Below are positions 34,192 through 42,666 of a stretch of 64,000 nt of DNA, piece by piece; positions within the stretch are counted from its first letter, which is position 1, and the number at the start of each line of letters is the position of its first letter. The notes below the pieces were generated by a model. It saw nothing but the letters and a program-made list of their open reading frames with translations. It did not search any database and had not been told where the DNA came from. Source of the DNA: SVFI01 sp045535935. GTDB lineage: Bacteria; Bacillota; Clostridia; Lachnospirales; Lachnospiraceae. Made by a program: the position numbers and the translations under genes. Where the stretch lies: NCBI GenBank assembly GCA_045535935.1, contig JAZSMO010000016.1:1-64000 (forward strand), written 5' to 3'.

Positions 34192-34218
34192 TATAAGCCA
34201 CAAAAAAGAGACTTTTTT

Positions 34219-34247
34219 TTGACATATATTTAACAAAGGGATATAAT
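34219..34247 (+). promoter_or_regulatory. rex promoter with Rex-like operator
   Basis: TTGACA (34219-34224), 17-base spacer, TATAAT (34242-34247). The 18 bases 34219-34236 match the clostridial Rex operator pattern TTGTTAA-N4-TTAACAA at 11 of 14 fixed positions, with the right half-site TTAACAA perfect. The operator covers the -35 and spacer, so autorepression by Rex is likely. Confidence 0.75.
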
Positions 34248-34277
34248 AGAAATATCATTTGGCAGGAGGCGCTGAAC

Positions 34278-34919
34278 GTGGAAGAAAAAGAAATCTCACA
34301 GGCCGTCATTGGTCGCCTTCCCCGTTATTTAAGATACCTCGGAGAGTTGAAGGATGCGGGCGTGGAGCGCATTTCATCACAGGAACTGTCGCGCATTATG
34401 AATGTGACAGCGTCACAGATCCGGCAGGACTTCAATCATTTCGGTGGTTTCGGACAACAGGGATACGGATACAATGTAGAATATTTGTATACGGAAATCG
34501 GCAAGATTCTCGGGATTGATCAGACACATAAGCTGATTATTGTCGGTGTCGGTCATTTGGGACAGGCGCTAGCCAATTATATGAATTTTGAGCGGAGAGG
34601 TTTTTTGGTGCGTGGACTCTTTGACCAAAATCCGGAGATTACCGGAACGATGGTGAGAGGGATTCCGGTGCGGCCGATGGAGGAACTGGAAAGCTTTATC
34701 GGCGAGAATGATATTGATATCGGTGTGCTGACGATTCCGAAAGAGGGCGCAGTTCCGGTTTCCAAGCGGCTTGTCGATTGCGGAATTAAGGCAATCTGGA
34801 ATTTCGCCCATGTGGACCTTGAGGTTCCGGACGGTGTGCAGGTAGAAAATGTACATTTGTCCGACAGCTTAATGAAACTTTCTTACAATATTACCAGGTT
34901 TGAAAAAGAACAGAGGTGA
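34278..34919 (+). CDS. rex: Redox-sensing transcriptional repressor Rex
   Basis: A 213-residue Rex. The N-terminal winged helix (residues 10-75: LPRYLRYLGEL..., ISSQELSRIMNVTASQIRQDF) binds DNA, and a Rossmann domain with GVGHLG (90-95) binds NADH/NAD+. High NADH releases Rex from promoters of fermentation and hydrogen genes. The start is GTG 34278, eight bases after AGGAGG. A Rex-like operator overlaps its own promoter. It is followed by a coiled-coil protein four bases after its stop. Confidence 0.95.
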   Translation: MEEKEISQAVIGRLPRYLRYLGELKDAGVERISSQELSRIMNVTASQIRQDFNHFGGFGQQGYGYNVEYLYTEIGKILGIDQTHKLIIVGVGHLGQALANYMNFERRGFLVRGLFDQNPEITGTMVRGIPVRPMEELESFIGENDIDIGVLTIPKEGAVPVSKRLVDCGIKAIWNFAHVDLEVPDGVQVENVHLSDSLMKLSYNITRFEKEQR

Positions 34920-34923
34920 TACT

Positions 34924-35535
34924 ATGTCACGCAAAGAAGAGGTATATAAACCGGCGCTTGTCGGCAAAAATATTCCTATACTGACATTGGATAACAAATG
35001 GCATAGACTGTTTACCCAGACGGAGATCAGTCCGCAGATTAAGGAAAAAGAAAGGCAGCTCAATGATCTGCTGAAACGCCAGGGGAAACTGAATAACGAG
35101 TGCAAAAAACTGCGCAGTATCAAGACAAAGCTTCGCGATGAGATTGTAAGTCTTATGGACGAAACCGGAGCTGCGGCGCAGAAAAAGCAGGAAGAAAATA
35201 AAAAATTAATCGAGGACTGCAATGAGCGTTTGGAAGCAGATCAGGATGAACTTCTTGACCTTGAAAAAGATATTAATGCAGTCAATTACGAGTTGATGCT
35301 GCTTTCCATGGAAGTTTGTTATGACGCTATAAAGGACAATACAGAGGAAATCGAGCAGATTGACAAGTGGATCAACCAGATGCGTATCGATTTGAAAAAG
35401 AATGTGGTCCGCAAACAGGAACGAGAGCTTTTTAACCAAAATTTATATAGCTATATGCATGATATTTTCGGTCCGGAAGTGATTGAGATTTTCGACATGA
35501 AATATAATCCGGAAGATAAAAAACTGAAATCATAG
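34924..35535 (+). CDS. Coiled-coil protein of unknown function
   Basis: A 203-residue soluble protein that is mostly coiled coil (about residues 40-125: many Lys, Glu and Leu heptads such as KEKERQLNDLLKRQGKL). The N-terminus is SRKEEVYKPALVGKNIPILTLDNKWHRLF and the C-terminus FGPEVIEIFDMKYNPEDKKLKS. I do not recognise a family. ATG 34924 follows AGAGGTGA, five bases after rex. A terminator closes the rex transcript behind it. It could be a structural or sensing partner of unknown role. Confidence 0.7.
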   Translation: MSRKEEVYKPALVGKNIPILTLDNKWHRLFTQTEISPQIKEKERQLNDLLKRQGKLNNECKKLRSIKTKLRDEIVSLMDETGAAAQKKQEENKKLIEDCNERLEADQDELLDLEKDINAVNYELMLLSMEVCYDAIKDNTEEIEQIDKWINQMRIDLKKNVVRKQERELFNQNLYSYMHDIFGPEVIEIFDMKYNPEDKKLKS

Positions 35536-35542
35536 TGACGTT

Positions 35543-35573
35543 AAAAAAGGATGCGTTGCCGTATCCTTTTTTT
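35543..35573 (+). terminator. Terminator of the rex transcript
   Basis: AAAAAAGGAT (35543-35552) and ATCCTTTTTT (35563-35572), ten-base loop, with the T-run in the right arm. Confidence 0.85.
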
Positions 35574-35593
35574 GCCTTTCAGAAAGGATAACC

Positions 35594-37138
35594 ATGAAAT
35601 ATACGGTGACAGCCGGGCAGATGAGAGCCCATGAACAATATGTAATGGAGACCCTGGGGATAGATGCTATCCTTTTGATGGAACGCGCTGCACTTTTTAC
35701 AGCGGAGGTTGTAAAAGAGCGCACAGAAAAAGACAGCAGGGTTTTGATTGTCTGCGGAACCGGAAATAACGGAGCGGACGGATTGGCGCTTGCACGAATT
35801 CTGACCGAAGCAGACTATAAGGCGGATGTTCTTTTGCTGGGTGCGGAAGACAAAAGAAGTGCGCTCAATGTTAAGCAACAGAACATGCTTTTTTGCGGGC
35901 AGTTGTTCCGTACGTTGACAGACACCAAAAAATCCGGCAGAGAATATGCTGTAATAGTGGATGCAATTCTCGGAATCGGCTGTACAAGAATGCTTGAGGG
36001 AGAAATCAAAGAAGCAGTGGGATGGATGAATGCCCAAAAAGCCGACCGGATTGCTATGGATATTCCGACCGGTATCTGCTCGGATACGGGACGCATGCTT
36101 GGGACAGCATTCAGAGCGGATGTCACAGCGACTTTCGGTCTCCCGAAACAAGGGCTATACCTCGGAGACGGAAAGAAATGTGCAGGCAAGATGAAATATG
36201 ATTCCTGCGGAATGGTTTATCCGGATTTTGGGCAAAAAATGGAGCAGCAGAAAGCCGATAAAACCTTTATTTTAGAAAAGACAGATGTGGCTCAATATTT
36301 AAAACGTGACAGCGGCGGAAACAAATCTTCTTTTGGAAAAATCGGTGTGCTTGCAGGAAGTAAGGATATTGCCGGAGCAGCACAGCTGACAGTGGAGGCG
36401 GCGTTTCGCAGCGGTGGCGGTTACGTGCGTCTTTGTACCCATGAAAAGAATAAAAATGCTGTTTTACAGGCGGTGCCGGAGACTGTGCTTTCGTTGTATG
36501 ACGATGACACAGAGAATATTTCCGGGCAGGTGGATGCAATTCTGGCTTTTGCAGATGTCATTTGCTGCGGACCGGGAATCGGAACATCGGAAGGTGCGAA
36601 GCAGATGATGCAAACGTTGTTTCACCATATATCGGAGAATAAAACGTTAATTTTGGATGCGGATGCACTCAATCTGATTGCGCGGGAACAGAAGTTAGTA
36701 GAGGCTTACAAAAAACTTCCGTGCAATGTGATATTGACACCGCATGTATTGGAATTTTCGCGGATTAGCGGATACTCCGTGGAAGAGATAAAGAATGACA
36801 GAGTGCAGATCGCCCGGGAGTATGCAAAGAAAAACAAAGTAATTCTTGTGCTGAAGGATGCGCAGACTGTTGTGGCGGATTCCCTTGGGAATGCGTGTAT
36901 TTCCGAAAAAGGTAATGATGGAATGGCGGTGGCCGGAAGCGGCGATGTGCTGGCCGGAGTGATTGCGGGGATTTGCGGACAGGTGAAGGAACCATACATG
37001 TCAGCCTGTCTTGGCGTATATATTCACGGTACGGTCGGCGACCGGGCAAAGAAGAAACTCGGCGCACACAGTATGATGCCGACCGATATGATAAATGAAC
37101 TGAAGAAATGCATGAAAAAACTTGGAAAAGAGGCTTAA
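35594..37138 (+). CDS. nnrD: Bifunctional NAD(P)H-hydrate epimerase / dehydratase
   Basis: A 514-residue fusion of the YjeF-N epimerase (about residues 1-210; RVLIVCGTGNNGADGLALAR and DAILGIGC) and the ADP-dependent NAD(P)HX dehydratase (about 240-510; GKIGVLAGSKDIAGAA, DADALN and KGNDGMAVAGSGDVLAGVIAG). It repairs hydrated NADH and NADPH. The start follows AGAAAGGA. It leads alr with a five-base gap, a common Firmicute gene order. Confidence 0.95.
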   Translation: MKYTVTAGQMRAHEQYVMETLGIDAILLMERAALFTAEVVKERTEKDSRVLIVCGTGNNGADGLALARILTEADYKADVLLLGAEDKRSALNVKQQNMLFCGQLFRTLTDTKKSGREYAVIVDAILGIGCTRMLEGEIKEAVGWMNAQKADRIAMDIPTGICSDTGRMLGTAFRADVTATFGLPKQGLYLGDGKKCAGKMKYDSCGMVYPDFGQKMEQQKADKTFILEKTDVAQYLKRDSGGNKSSFGKIGVLAGSKDIAGAAQLTVEAAFRSGGGYVRLCTHEKNKNAVLQAVPETVLSLYDDDTENISGQVDAILAFADVICCGPGIGTSEGAKQMMQTLFHHISENKTLILDADALNLIAREQKLVEAYKKLPCNVILTPHVLEFSRISGYSVEEIKNDRVQIAREYAKKNKVILVLKDAQTVVADSLGNACISEKGNDGMAVAGSGDVLAGVIAGICGQVKEPYMSACLGVYIHGTVGDRAKKKLGAHSMMPTDMINELKKCMKKLGKEA

Positions 37139-37143
37139 GGAAT

Positions 37144-38322
37144 ATGAATCAGTATAAAAGAGTCTGTGCATATGTAGACCTGAATGCAATCAAAAGCAAT
37201 CTGGAGAGCATCAAACAAAATATTGCAGAAGATACAAAGATTCTTGCGGTGATCAAGTGTGACGGTTATGGTCACGGTGCGGTGCAGATTGCAAGAGAAC
37301 TGGAGCAGATACCGTACATATACGGATATGCGACGGCAACGGAGGAGGAATCCCATATTTTGCGCCAGTGCGGTATGAAAAAACCGATTGTGATTCTGGG
37401 ATATACGTTTCCGGACAGCTATGAGCGTATTGTGCGTGAGAATATTCGGCCGACAGTGTTCCGTAGGGATCAGGCGAAGCAGATTTCCGATGCTGCAGTC
37501 AGTGCAGGCAGGAAAGTAAAGGTTCATATTAAAGTGGATACAGGGATGTCCCGTATCGGAATTACGCCGGATGAAGAAGGGATTTCCTTTGTGAAATATG
37601 TTATGGAACTTCCGGGACTTGAGGTAGAAGGGATTTTCACTCATTTTGCGACAGCGGATGAGGAGGAAAAGGAACCGACCCTGAGACAGCTTCAAAGCTT
37701 TTGTGATTTTTGTAATCGTGCGGAAGAAGAGTGTGGATGCAAAATACCGCTTCATCATTGTTCCAACAGTGCCGGTCTGATTGAATTTCCACAGGCGAAT
37801 ATGAATCTGGTTCGTGCCGGAATCATTTTATACGGGCTTTGGCCGTCCGATGTGGTGGCAAAGGACAAAGTGCAGCTGACACCTGTCATGACGCTGAAAA
37901 GTCATATTGTGTATGTGAAGGAGATTGAGGAAGGAACTCCGGTCAGCTACGGCGGAACTTATGTGGCACCGGATAAAAGGAAGATTGCAACCATTCCGGT
38001 CGGCTATGGTGACGGTTATCCGAGAGGACTTTCCGGTAAAGGATTTGTCCTTGTGCACGGAAAGAAGGCGCCGATTGTCGGAAGGGTGTGCATGGACCAG
38101 TTTATGGTGGATGTGACGGATATCGATGCCGTGAAAGAAGGCGACGAGGTGACGCTGATCGGTATCGATAAAGAGGAACAGTTGTCCATGGAATACCTGG
38201 GAGATTTGAGCGGAAGATTCAATTATGAACTTGCCTGCGGGCTTGCCAAACGTATACCGCGTGTATTTGTGAAAGACGGCGAAGTGGAAGGCACCAGAGA
38301 TTATTTTGAGGATTATCGTTAA
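37144..38322 (+). CDS. alr: Alanine racemase
   Basis: A 392-residue fold-III PLP enzyme that interconverts L- and D-alanine for peptidoglycan. Lys38 in AVIKCDGYGHGA binds PLP, and SYGGTY carries the catalytic Tyr at about 269. Other landmarks are KVDTGMSRIG, HFATADEEE, SNSAG and GRVCMDQFMVDVT. The ATG is preceded by AAGGA and GAGG. It sits between nnr and mazF, as alr does next to ndoA in Bacillus, but here the antitoxin gene is absent. Confidence 0.95.
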   Translation: MNQYKRVCAYVDLNAIKSNLESIKQNIAEDTKILAVIKCDGYGHGAVQIARELEQIPYIYGYATATEEESHILRQCGMKKPIVILGYTFPDSYERIVRENIRPTVFRRDQAKQISDAAVSAGRKVKVHIKVDTGMSRIGITPDEEGISFVKYVMELPGLEVEGIFTHFATADEEEKEPTLRQLQSFCDFCNRAEEECGCKIPLHHCSNSAGLIEFPQANMNLVRAGIILYGLWPSDVVAKDKVQLTPVMTLKSHIVYVKEIEEGTPVSYGGTYVAPDKRKIATIPVGYGDGYPRGLSGKGFVLVHGKKAPIVGRVCMDQFMVDVTDIDAVKEGDEVTLIGIDKEEQLSMEYLGDLSGRFNYELACGLAKRIPRVFVKDGEVEGTRDYFEDYR

Positions 38323-38391
38323 AGAAAACGGAATACAACAGATTTTTTTGGAAATACTTTGAAAAAGACAAAAAAAGGAGTGTTGTATTTC

Positions 38392-38733
38392 GTGAAACGC
38401 GGTGATATATATTATGCAGATTTAAGACCGGTGGTTGGCAGTGAGCAGGGAGGAATCCGCCCGGTTCTTATTATCCAGAATGATGTCGGGAATCGCCACA
38501 GCCCAACGGTGATCTGTGCGGCGATTACATCCAAAATGAACAAAGCCAAGCTTCCGACGCATATTGAACTGGAGGCGGAGAAGTATCATATGGTGAAGGA
38601 TTCGGTGATTCTTTTGGAACAGCTGCGCACCATTGATAAGCTTCGGTTGAAAGATAAAATATGTCATTTGGATGCTGCCATCATGAAAAAAGTGGATCAT
38701 GCATTGCTCATCAGTCTTTCCCTTGGTACATAA
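38392..38733 (+). CDS. mazF: MazF/PemK family endoribonuclease (NdoA-like)
   Basis: A ~113-residue MazF-type mRNA interferase. The conserved string is KRGDIYYADLRPVVGSEQGG followed by RPVLIIQND and TVICAAITSK, matching EndoA/NdoA closely; the Arg and Thr of these motifs form the active site. It would cleave mRNA at short specific sequences. I prefer GTG 38392, eleven bases behind AAAGGAG; TTG 38383 is also possible but only two bases from that site. No MazE-like antitoxin frame is seen between alr and this gene. Confidence 0.85.
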   Translation: MKRGDIYYADLRPVVGSEQGGIRPVLIIQNDVGNRHSPTVICAAITSKMNKAKLPTHIELEAEKYHMVKDSVILLEQLRTIDKLRLKDKICHLDAAIMKKVDHALLISLSLGT

Positions 38734-38754
38734 GATTTTCGAAAAGGTGAAAGA

Positions 38755-38783
38755 TTGACGAACTATAGGTGAAATGATATATT
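38755..38783 (+). promoter_or_regulatory. Promoter of yebC
   Basis: TTGACG (38755-38760), 17-base spacer, TATATT (38778-38783). It drives yebC at 38850. Confidence 0.75.
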
Positions 38784-38849
38784 AAATAGGATGTGTCTGT
38801 GCGGGGATGCGTGCAGGCGAAAGAACAGAACGAGAAAGAGGAGATAGTT

Positions 38850-39578
38850 ATGTCAGGACATTCAAAATTTGCCAACATTAAACACAAAAAAGAGAAAAAT
38901 GACGCTGCGAAGGGCAAGATTTTTACAATTATCGGACGCGAAATCGCAGTAGCGGTTAAGGAGGGCGGACCGGATCCGGCCAATAACTTTAAACTGGCAC
39001 AGATTATTGCCAAGGCAAAAGCAAATAATATGCCGAACGACACGATTGAAAGAGGAATCAAGAGAGCTTCCGGAGATCTCGGCAATGTGACATATGAACA
39101 CGTTACATATGAAGGTTATGGACCGAGCGGTATCGCAATTATCGTAGAGGCGTTGACAGATAACAAAAACAGAACCGCAGCCAATGTGAGAAGTGCATTT
39201 ACAAAGGGTTCCGGAAGCATCGGAACACAGGGCTGTGTATCTTTTATGTTTGACAGAAAAGGACAGATTATCATCGATAAGGAAGAGTGTGATCTGGAAG
39301 CGGATGACCTGATGATGATTGCTCTTGATGCCGGCGCAGAAGATTTTGCAGAGGAAGATGACAGCTTCGAAATTATTACCGATCCGGACGATTTCCAGGC
39401 GGTTTATGATGCATTAAACGCGGAGAGCATTCCGATGGCATCGGCAGAAGTTACCATGATTCCGCAGAATTATGTGGCACTCACCGATGAAAATGATATC
39501 AAGCAGCTCAATCGTACCCTTGACCTTCTTGATGAGGATGATGATGTACAGGCTGTTTATCATAACTGGGATGAATAA
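38850..39578 (+). CDS. yebC: YebC/PmpR family DNA-binding or translation-related protein
   Basis: A 242-residue YebC family protein, opening MSGHSKFANIKHKKEKNDAAKGKIFT and holding the family's GSIGTQGCVSFMFD and DAGAEDF strings. Members bind DNA or act as transcription factors in some species and as a translation factor aiding ribosomes at polyproline in others. ATG 38850 follows GAGGAGA; the open frame upstream lies in the leader. It has its own promoter and terminator. Confidence 0.95.
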   Translation: MSGHSKFANIKHKKEKNDAAKGKIFTIIGREIAVAVKEGGPDPANNFKLAQIIAKAKANNMPNDTIERGIKRASGDLGNVTYEHVTYEGYGPSGIAIIVEALTDNKNRTAANVRSAFTKGSGSIGTQGCVSFMFDRKGQIIIDKEECDLEADDLMMIALDAGAEDFAEEDDSFEIITDPDDFQAVYDALNAESIPMASAEVTMIPQNYVALTDENDIKQLNRTLDLLDEDDDVQAVYHNWDE

Positions 39579-39595
39579 AAGATAAACGAAATAAG

Positions 39596-39626
39596 CAAGG
39601 CGGAAGATTATCTTTCGCCTTGTTTT
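39596..39626 (+). terminator. Terminator after yebC
   Basis: Stem CAAGGCGGAA (39596-39605) and TTTCGCCTTG (39613-39622) with one mismatch-type pair, followed by TTTT. Confidence 0.8.
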
Positions 39627-39667
39627 GATTTACTGATTATGGTATATTTATTAAGGTGATAGCAGTT

Positions 39668-40114
39668 ATGTGGCAAGTGAATGAGCTTTTTGAAAATCGT
39701 GAATATTATTTGCAACGATTCAATAAAAAAGAGTATCCGGAAGCGTTTGAATTATATGAGCAGACATTTCGCGGATTTGATCATAAGTGTTCGAAGCATT
39801 ATGAAGAGTATCAAGATGCAGAAAAGCTCTGCAAAGAAGCCGCAGAAGCGATATGCAGTTATGTGCAGGAGTGCAAAATGCGTGAATCGTTCAAAAACGC
39901 TGTGCAGGAAGCGCAGTGGCAGGAGCAGATGAATTTGTTTGTTGTTACATATCTGTTTCCGGCGGTTTTAGAGTGTCGGAATGATTATTACAAGCAGCTT
40001 GCAGGAGAAATTGAAACATGCTGGGCAAAAACCTTTAAAGGCTACAAAATCAAGGCGGGGACTTTTGAGACAATCAACAGCGGATTTCAAAAGAAAGCGT
40101 TTGGATTATTTTAG
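39668..40114 (+). CDS. Helical protein of unknown function
   Basis: A 148-residue mostly helical protein, rich in Glu, Lys, Tyr and Cys (MWQVNELFENREYYLQRFNKK...). No motif is recognised. The start is ATG 39668 behind AAGGTGAT; a GTG at 39656 would be possible but lies within that site. Its stop is 12 bases before metY, so it may share that transcript. Conservation was not tested. Confidence 0.6.
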   Translation: MWQVNELFENREYYLQRFNKKEYPEAFELYEQTFRGFDHKCSKHYEEYQDAEKLCKEAAEAICSYVQECKMRESFKNAVQEAQWQEQMNLFVVTYLFPAVLECRNDYYKQLAGEIETCWAKTFKGYKIKAGTFETINSGFQKKAFGLF

Positions 40115-40126
40115 GAGGATAAAAAC

Positions 40127-41416
40127 ATGAAACCAATGAATGAATACGGAAAAGGAACGCAGTGTATCCAGGGAGGATGGCAACCAAAGAACGGCGAAGC
40201 GCGCGTGCTTCCGATTTATCAGTCTACGACATTCAAATATGAGTCAACTGAGCAGATGGGACGTCTGTTTGACCTGGAAGAGAACGGATATTTCTATACG
40301 AGACTGCAGAATCCGACCAATGACTGTGTGGCTCAGAAGATTTGTGATTTGGAAGGCGGAGCAGCTGCGATGCTGACATCCTCCGGTCAGGCAGCGAATT
40401 ATTATGCGGTATTTAATATTGCGAGCGCAGGCGATCACGTGATCATGTCCTCCAGTGTTTACGGCGGAACGTTCAATCTTTTGACGGTTACGATGAAACG
40501 CATGGGAATTGAATGTACCGTGATCGATCCGGATTGCAGTCCACAGGAGCTTGATGCAGCATTTAAGGAGAATACAAAGTGTGTGTTGGCGGAAAGTATC
40601 GCTAATCCTGCACTTGTGGTTCTTGATTTTGATAAATTCGTATCGGCAGCACATGCACACGGTGTTCCGATGATCGTGGATAATACATTCCCGACTCCGA
40701 TTAACTGCCGTCCGTTCGAGTTCGGTGTGGATATCGTGACACATTCTACGACGAAATACATGGACGGACATGCAATGGCAGTGGGCGGCTGTATCGTAGA
40801 CAGCGGTAATTTCGACTGGACGAAGTATCCGGACAAATTCCCGGGACTTTGCTATCCGGATGATTCATACCACGGAGTGACCTATACAGAGCGTTTCGGA
40901 AAGGCTGCGTTTATCACAAAAGCAACTGCGCAGCTCATGAGAGACCTTGGTTCCATCCAGTCTCCGCAGAATGCCTTTTTGTTAAATGTAGGACTTGAGA
41001 CACTGCATCTGCGTGTTCCGCGTCACTGTGAGAATGCACAGAAAGTAGCAGAATTCCTTGAGAACCATCCGAAGGTAAAATGGGTGGAATATCCGGGACT
41101 GAAGAGCAGTAAATATTATGAAAGAGCACAGAAATACATGCCAAACGGTACCTGCGGTGTGATTTCCTTTGCGGTAAACGGAGATAAGCAGGATACGGTC
41201 CGCTTCATGGATCAGCTCGGACTCGCCGCTATCGTGACACACGTTGCGGATGCGAGAACCTGCGTGCTTCATCCTGCAAGCCATACACATCGTCAGATGA
41301 ATGAACAGCAGCTTGCCGAAGCCGGTGTAGATCCGGGAATGATTCGTCTTTCGGTCGGTATTGAGGATGTGGCGGATATCATCGACGATCTTTCACAGGC
41401 GCTTGAAATCGTATAA
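40127..41416 (+). CDS. metY: O-acetylhomoserine sulfhydrylase
   Basis: A 429-residue Cys/Met-metabolism PLP enzyme. The PLP-lysine is in HSTTKYMDGHAMAVGG; YQSTTFKYEST, YTRLQNPT and SSGQAANYYAV are the family strings. It joins O-acetylhomoserine with sulfide to make homocysteine; related enzymes use O-succinylhomoserine or perform gamma-elimination, which cannot be excluded. AGGAGG precedes the ATG. No SAM or T-box riboswitch is visible in the short gap upstream. Confidence 0.92.
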   Translation: MKPMNEYGKGTQCIQGGWQPKNGEARVLPIYQSTTFKYESTEQMGRLFDLEENGYFYTRLQNPTNDCVAQKICDLEGGAAAMLTSSGQAANYYAVFNIASAGDHVIMSSSVYGGTFNLLTVTMKRMGIECTVIDPDCSPQELDAAFKENTKCVLAESIANPALVVLDFDKFVSAAHAHGVPMIVDNTFPTPINCRPFEFGVDIVTHSTTKYMDGHAMAVGGCIVDSGNFDWTKYPDKFPGLCYPDDSYHGVTYTERFGKAAFITKATAQLMRDLGSIQSPQNAFLLNVGLETLHLRVPRHCENAQKVAEFLENHPKVKWVEYPGLKSSKYYERAQKYMPNGTCGVISFAVNGDKQDTVRFMDQLGLAAIVTHVADARTCVLHPASHTHRQMNEQQLAEAGVDPGMIRLSVGIEDVADIIDDLSQALEIV

Positions 41417-41449
41417 GATAAATTACAAAAAATGAGTTGGAGATAAAAT

Positions 41450-42403
41450 ATGGATAGATTAGCAATTGTTGTTCCTTGCTATAATGAGGAGGAGATGCTT
41501 CCAATCACCACCAAAGAATTGACCGGTGTTTTGGATGATCTGATCCGCAAGGAGAAAATAGCAGCAAACAGCTATATTTTGTATGTGGACGACGGAAGTA
41601 AAGATGCCACATGGGAGCTGATCGAAGAACTTCACAAAGAGAATAAAAAGGTATTCGGCTTGAAATTGGCCGGCAATGTGGGACATCAGTTTGCGCTGAC
41701 AGCCGGTATGATGCAGGCAAAAGAGGATGCGGACATTTTGATTTCCATCGATGCAGACCTTCAGGATGATACCCTTGTCATGGAAGATATGATTGACAAA
41801 TATCATGAAGGCAACGACATCGTGTACGGTGTGCGCAATGACCGCAAAAAGGACTCTTTCTTCAAACGTACCACAGCGCAGATGTTTTATAAGATTCTGG
41901 CTGCCATGGGAGTGAAAACAGTTTACAATCATGCAGACTACCGTCTGATGAGTAAACGTGCGGTGGAACATTTTGCAAATTATGAAGAGGTGAATTTATA
42001 CCTCCGCGGAATTATGCCGCTGATCGGATACAAGACAGAATCTGTTTTTTATGAACGAAAAGAGCGTATTGCGGGAGAATCCAAATATCCGTTTAGCAAA
42101 ATGATTGCCCTTGCATGGAACGGTATTACATCGTTCAGTGTGAAACCGATTAATTTCATTGCCGTGCTTGGCGGAATCATTATTTTCCTGAGTGTTCTTG
42201 CAGCAATCTATGCCTTTGTTTCTTACTGTAACGGTACGGTTGTTGCCGGATGGACGTCGCTGATTTTATCCATCTGGATGCTCGGAGGACTTCAGCTCTT
42301 TGCCATCGGTGTGATCGGCCAGTATATCGGTAAGATTTACATGGAAGTGAAACACAGACCGCGCTACAATGTGGAGACCTATCTGACACATGATCTCAAG
42401 TAA
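41450..42403 (+). CDS. GT2 glycosyltransferase with two C-terminal membrane helices (GtrB/DPM1-like)
   Basis: A 317-residue family 2 glycosyltransferase. The nucleotide-sugar binding start is IVVPCYNEEE, the DDGSKD and DADLQDD motifs are the metal-binding acidic clusters, and two membrane helices lie at about 230-255 and 268-293. This architecture moves a sugar from a nucleotide donor to undecaprenyl phosphate, as in GtrB/PgaA-like proteins used to decorate wall polymers. The acceptor is unknown. A 56-residue gene follows after 12 bases. Confidence 0.9.
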   Translation: MDRLAIVVPCYNEEEMLPITTKELTGVLDDLIRKEKIAANSYILYVDDGSKDATWELIEELHKENKKVFGLKLAGNVGHQFALTAGMMQAKEDADILISIDADLQDDTLVMEDMIDKYHEGNDIVYGVRNDRKKDSFFKRTTAQMFYKILAAMGVKTVYNHADYRLMSKRAVEHFANYEEVNLYLRGIMPLIGYKTESVFYERKERIAGESKYPFSKMIALAWNGITSFSVKPINFIAVLGGIIIFLSVLAAIYAFVSYCNGTVVAGWTSLILSIWMLGGLQLFAIGVIGQYIGKIYMEVKHRPRYNVETYLTHDLK

Positions 42404-42415
42404 GGAGAATGTGCA

Positions 42416-42586
42416 ATGGAAACAAACAATTTGAATGAGAAAAAAACAATCAAGTTTATTGAAAATCCTCTGCCGGGGCCAAAACCCCACGTAAAAAAAG
42501 AAATGACCTATGACTATGATGTGCCGGAAGATAAGATGCATTTTGATATCGAGAAACCGAGCAACAATTATTATGATATTTCTTAA
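42416..42586 (+). CDS. Small 56-residue protein of unknown function
   Basis: Open frame from ATG 42416 to TAA 42586 encoding METNNLNEKKTIKFIENPLP followed by a charged middle and YYDIS. AAGGAG lies eight bases upstream (42402-42407). It is short, acidic-basic mixed, Pro-rich near the middle and without a membrane helix. It starts 12 bases after the GT2 gene and ends just before a terminator, so it is probably the last gene of that transcript. No family recognised. Confidence 0.65.
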   Translation: METNNLNEKKTIKFIENPLPGPKPHVKKEMTYDYDVPEDKMHFDIEKPSNNYYDIS

Positions 42587-42601
42587 AAAACAGGAGATAC
42601 T

Positions 42602-42634
42602 AAAAAGGAATCGTGTGTGCGATTCCTTTTTTTG
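42602..42634 (+). terminator. Terminator after the GT2 transcript
   Basis: AAAAAGGAATCG (42602-42613) and CGATTCCTTTTT (42620-42631), loop TGTGTG, T-run continuing to 42633. Confidence 0.9.
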
Positions 42635-42666
42635 TGCCTGAAAATAAAGAATACGAGGAACTTGTA

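Larger units (their letters stand above)
33886..34277. other. 392-base intergenic gap with structured element and rex promoter
   Basis: No convincing gene. Contents: the upstream region of the minus-strand ABC-F gene (with inverted repeat TGCAG-AAATAAA-CTGCA at 33914-33930 approximately); a structured element at 34056-34165 in which GCGGGGTCT...GAGAAAA pairs with TTTTTCTCC...AGACCCCGC; a 14-base tandem repeat at 34164-34191; and the rex promoter at 34219-34247. Short open frames on the minus strand (33936-34309) cross the element and look spurious. Confidence 0.7.

Noticed and set aside
33936..34309. Short minus-strand frames (79 and 106 codons) upstream of rex
   Set aside because: They run through the inverted-repeat element and into the rex start; composition is unlike a protein, and no ribosome site precedes them.
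40115..40126. Possible SAM or T-box riboswitch ahead of metY
   Set aside because: Only 12 bases separate metY from the preceding gene, and nothing in the wider area shows riboswitch stems.
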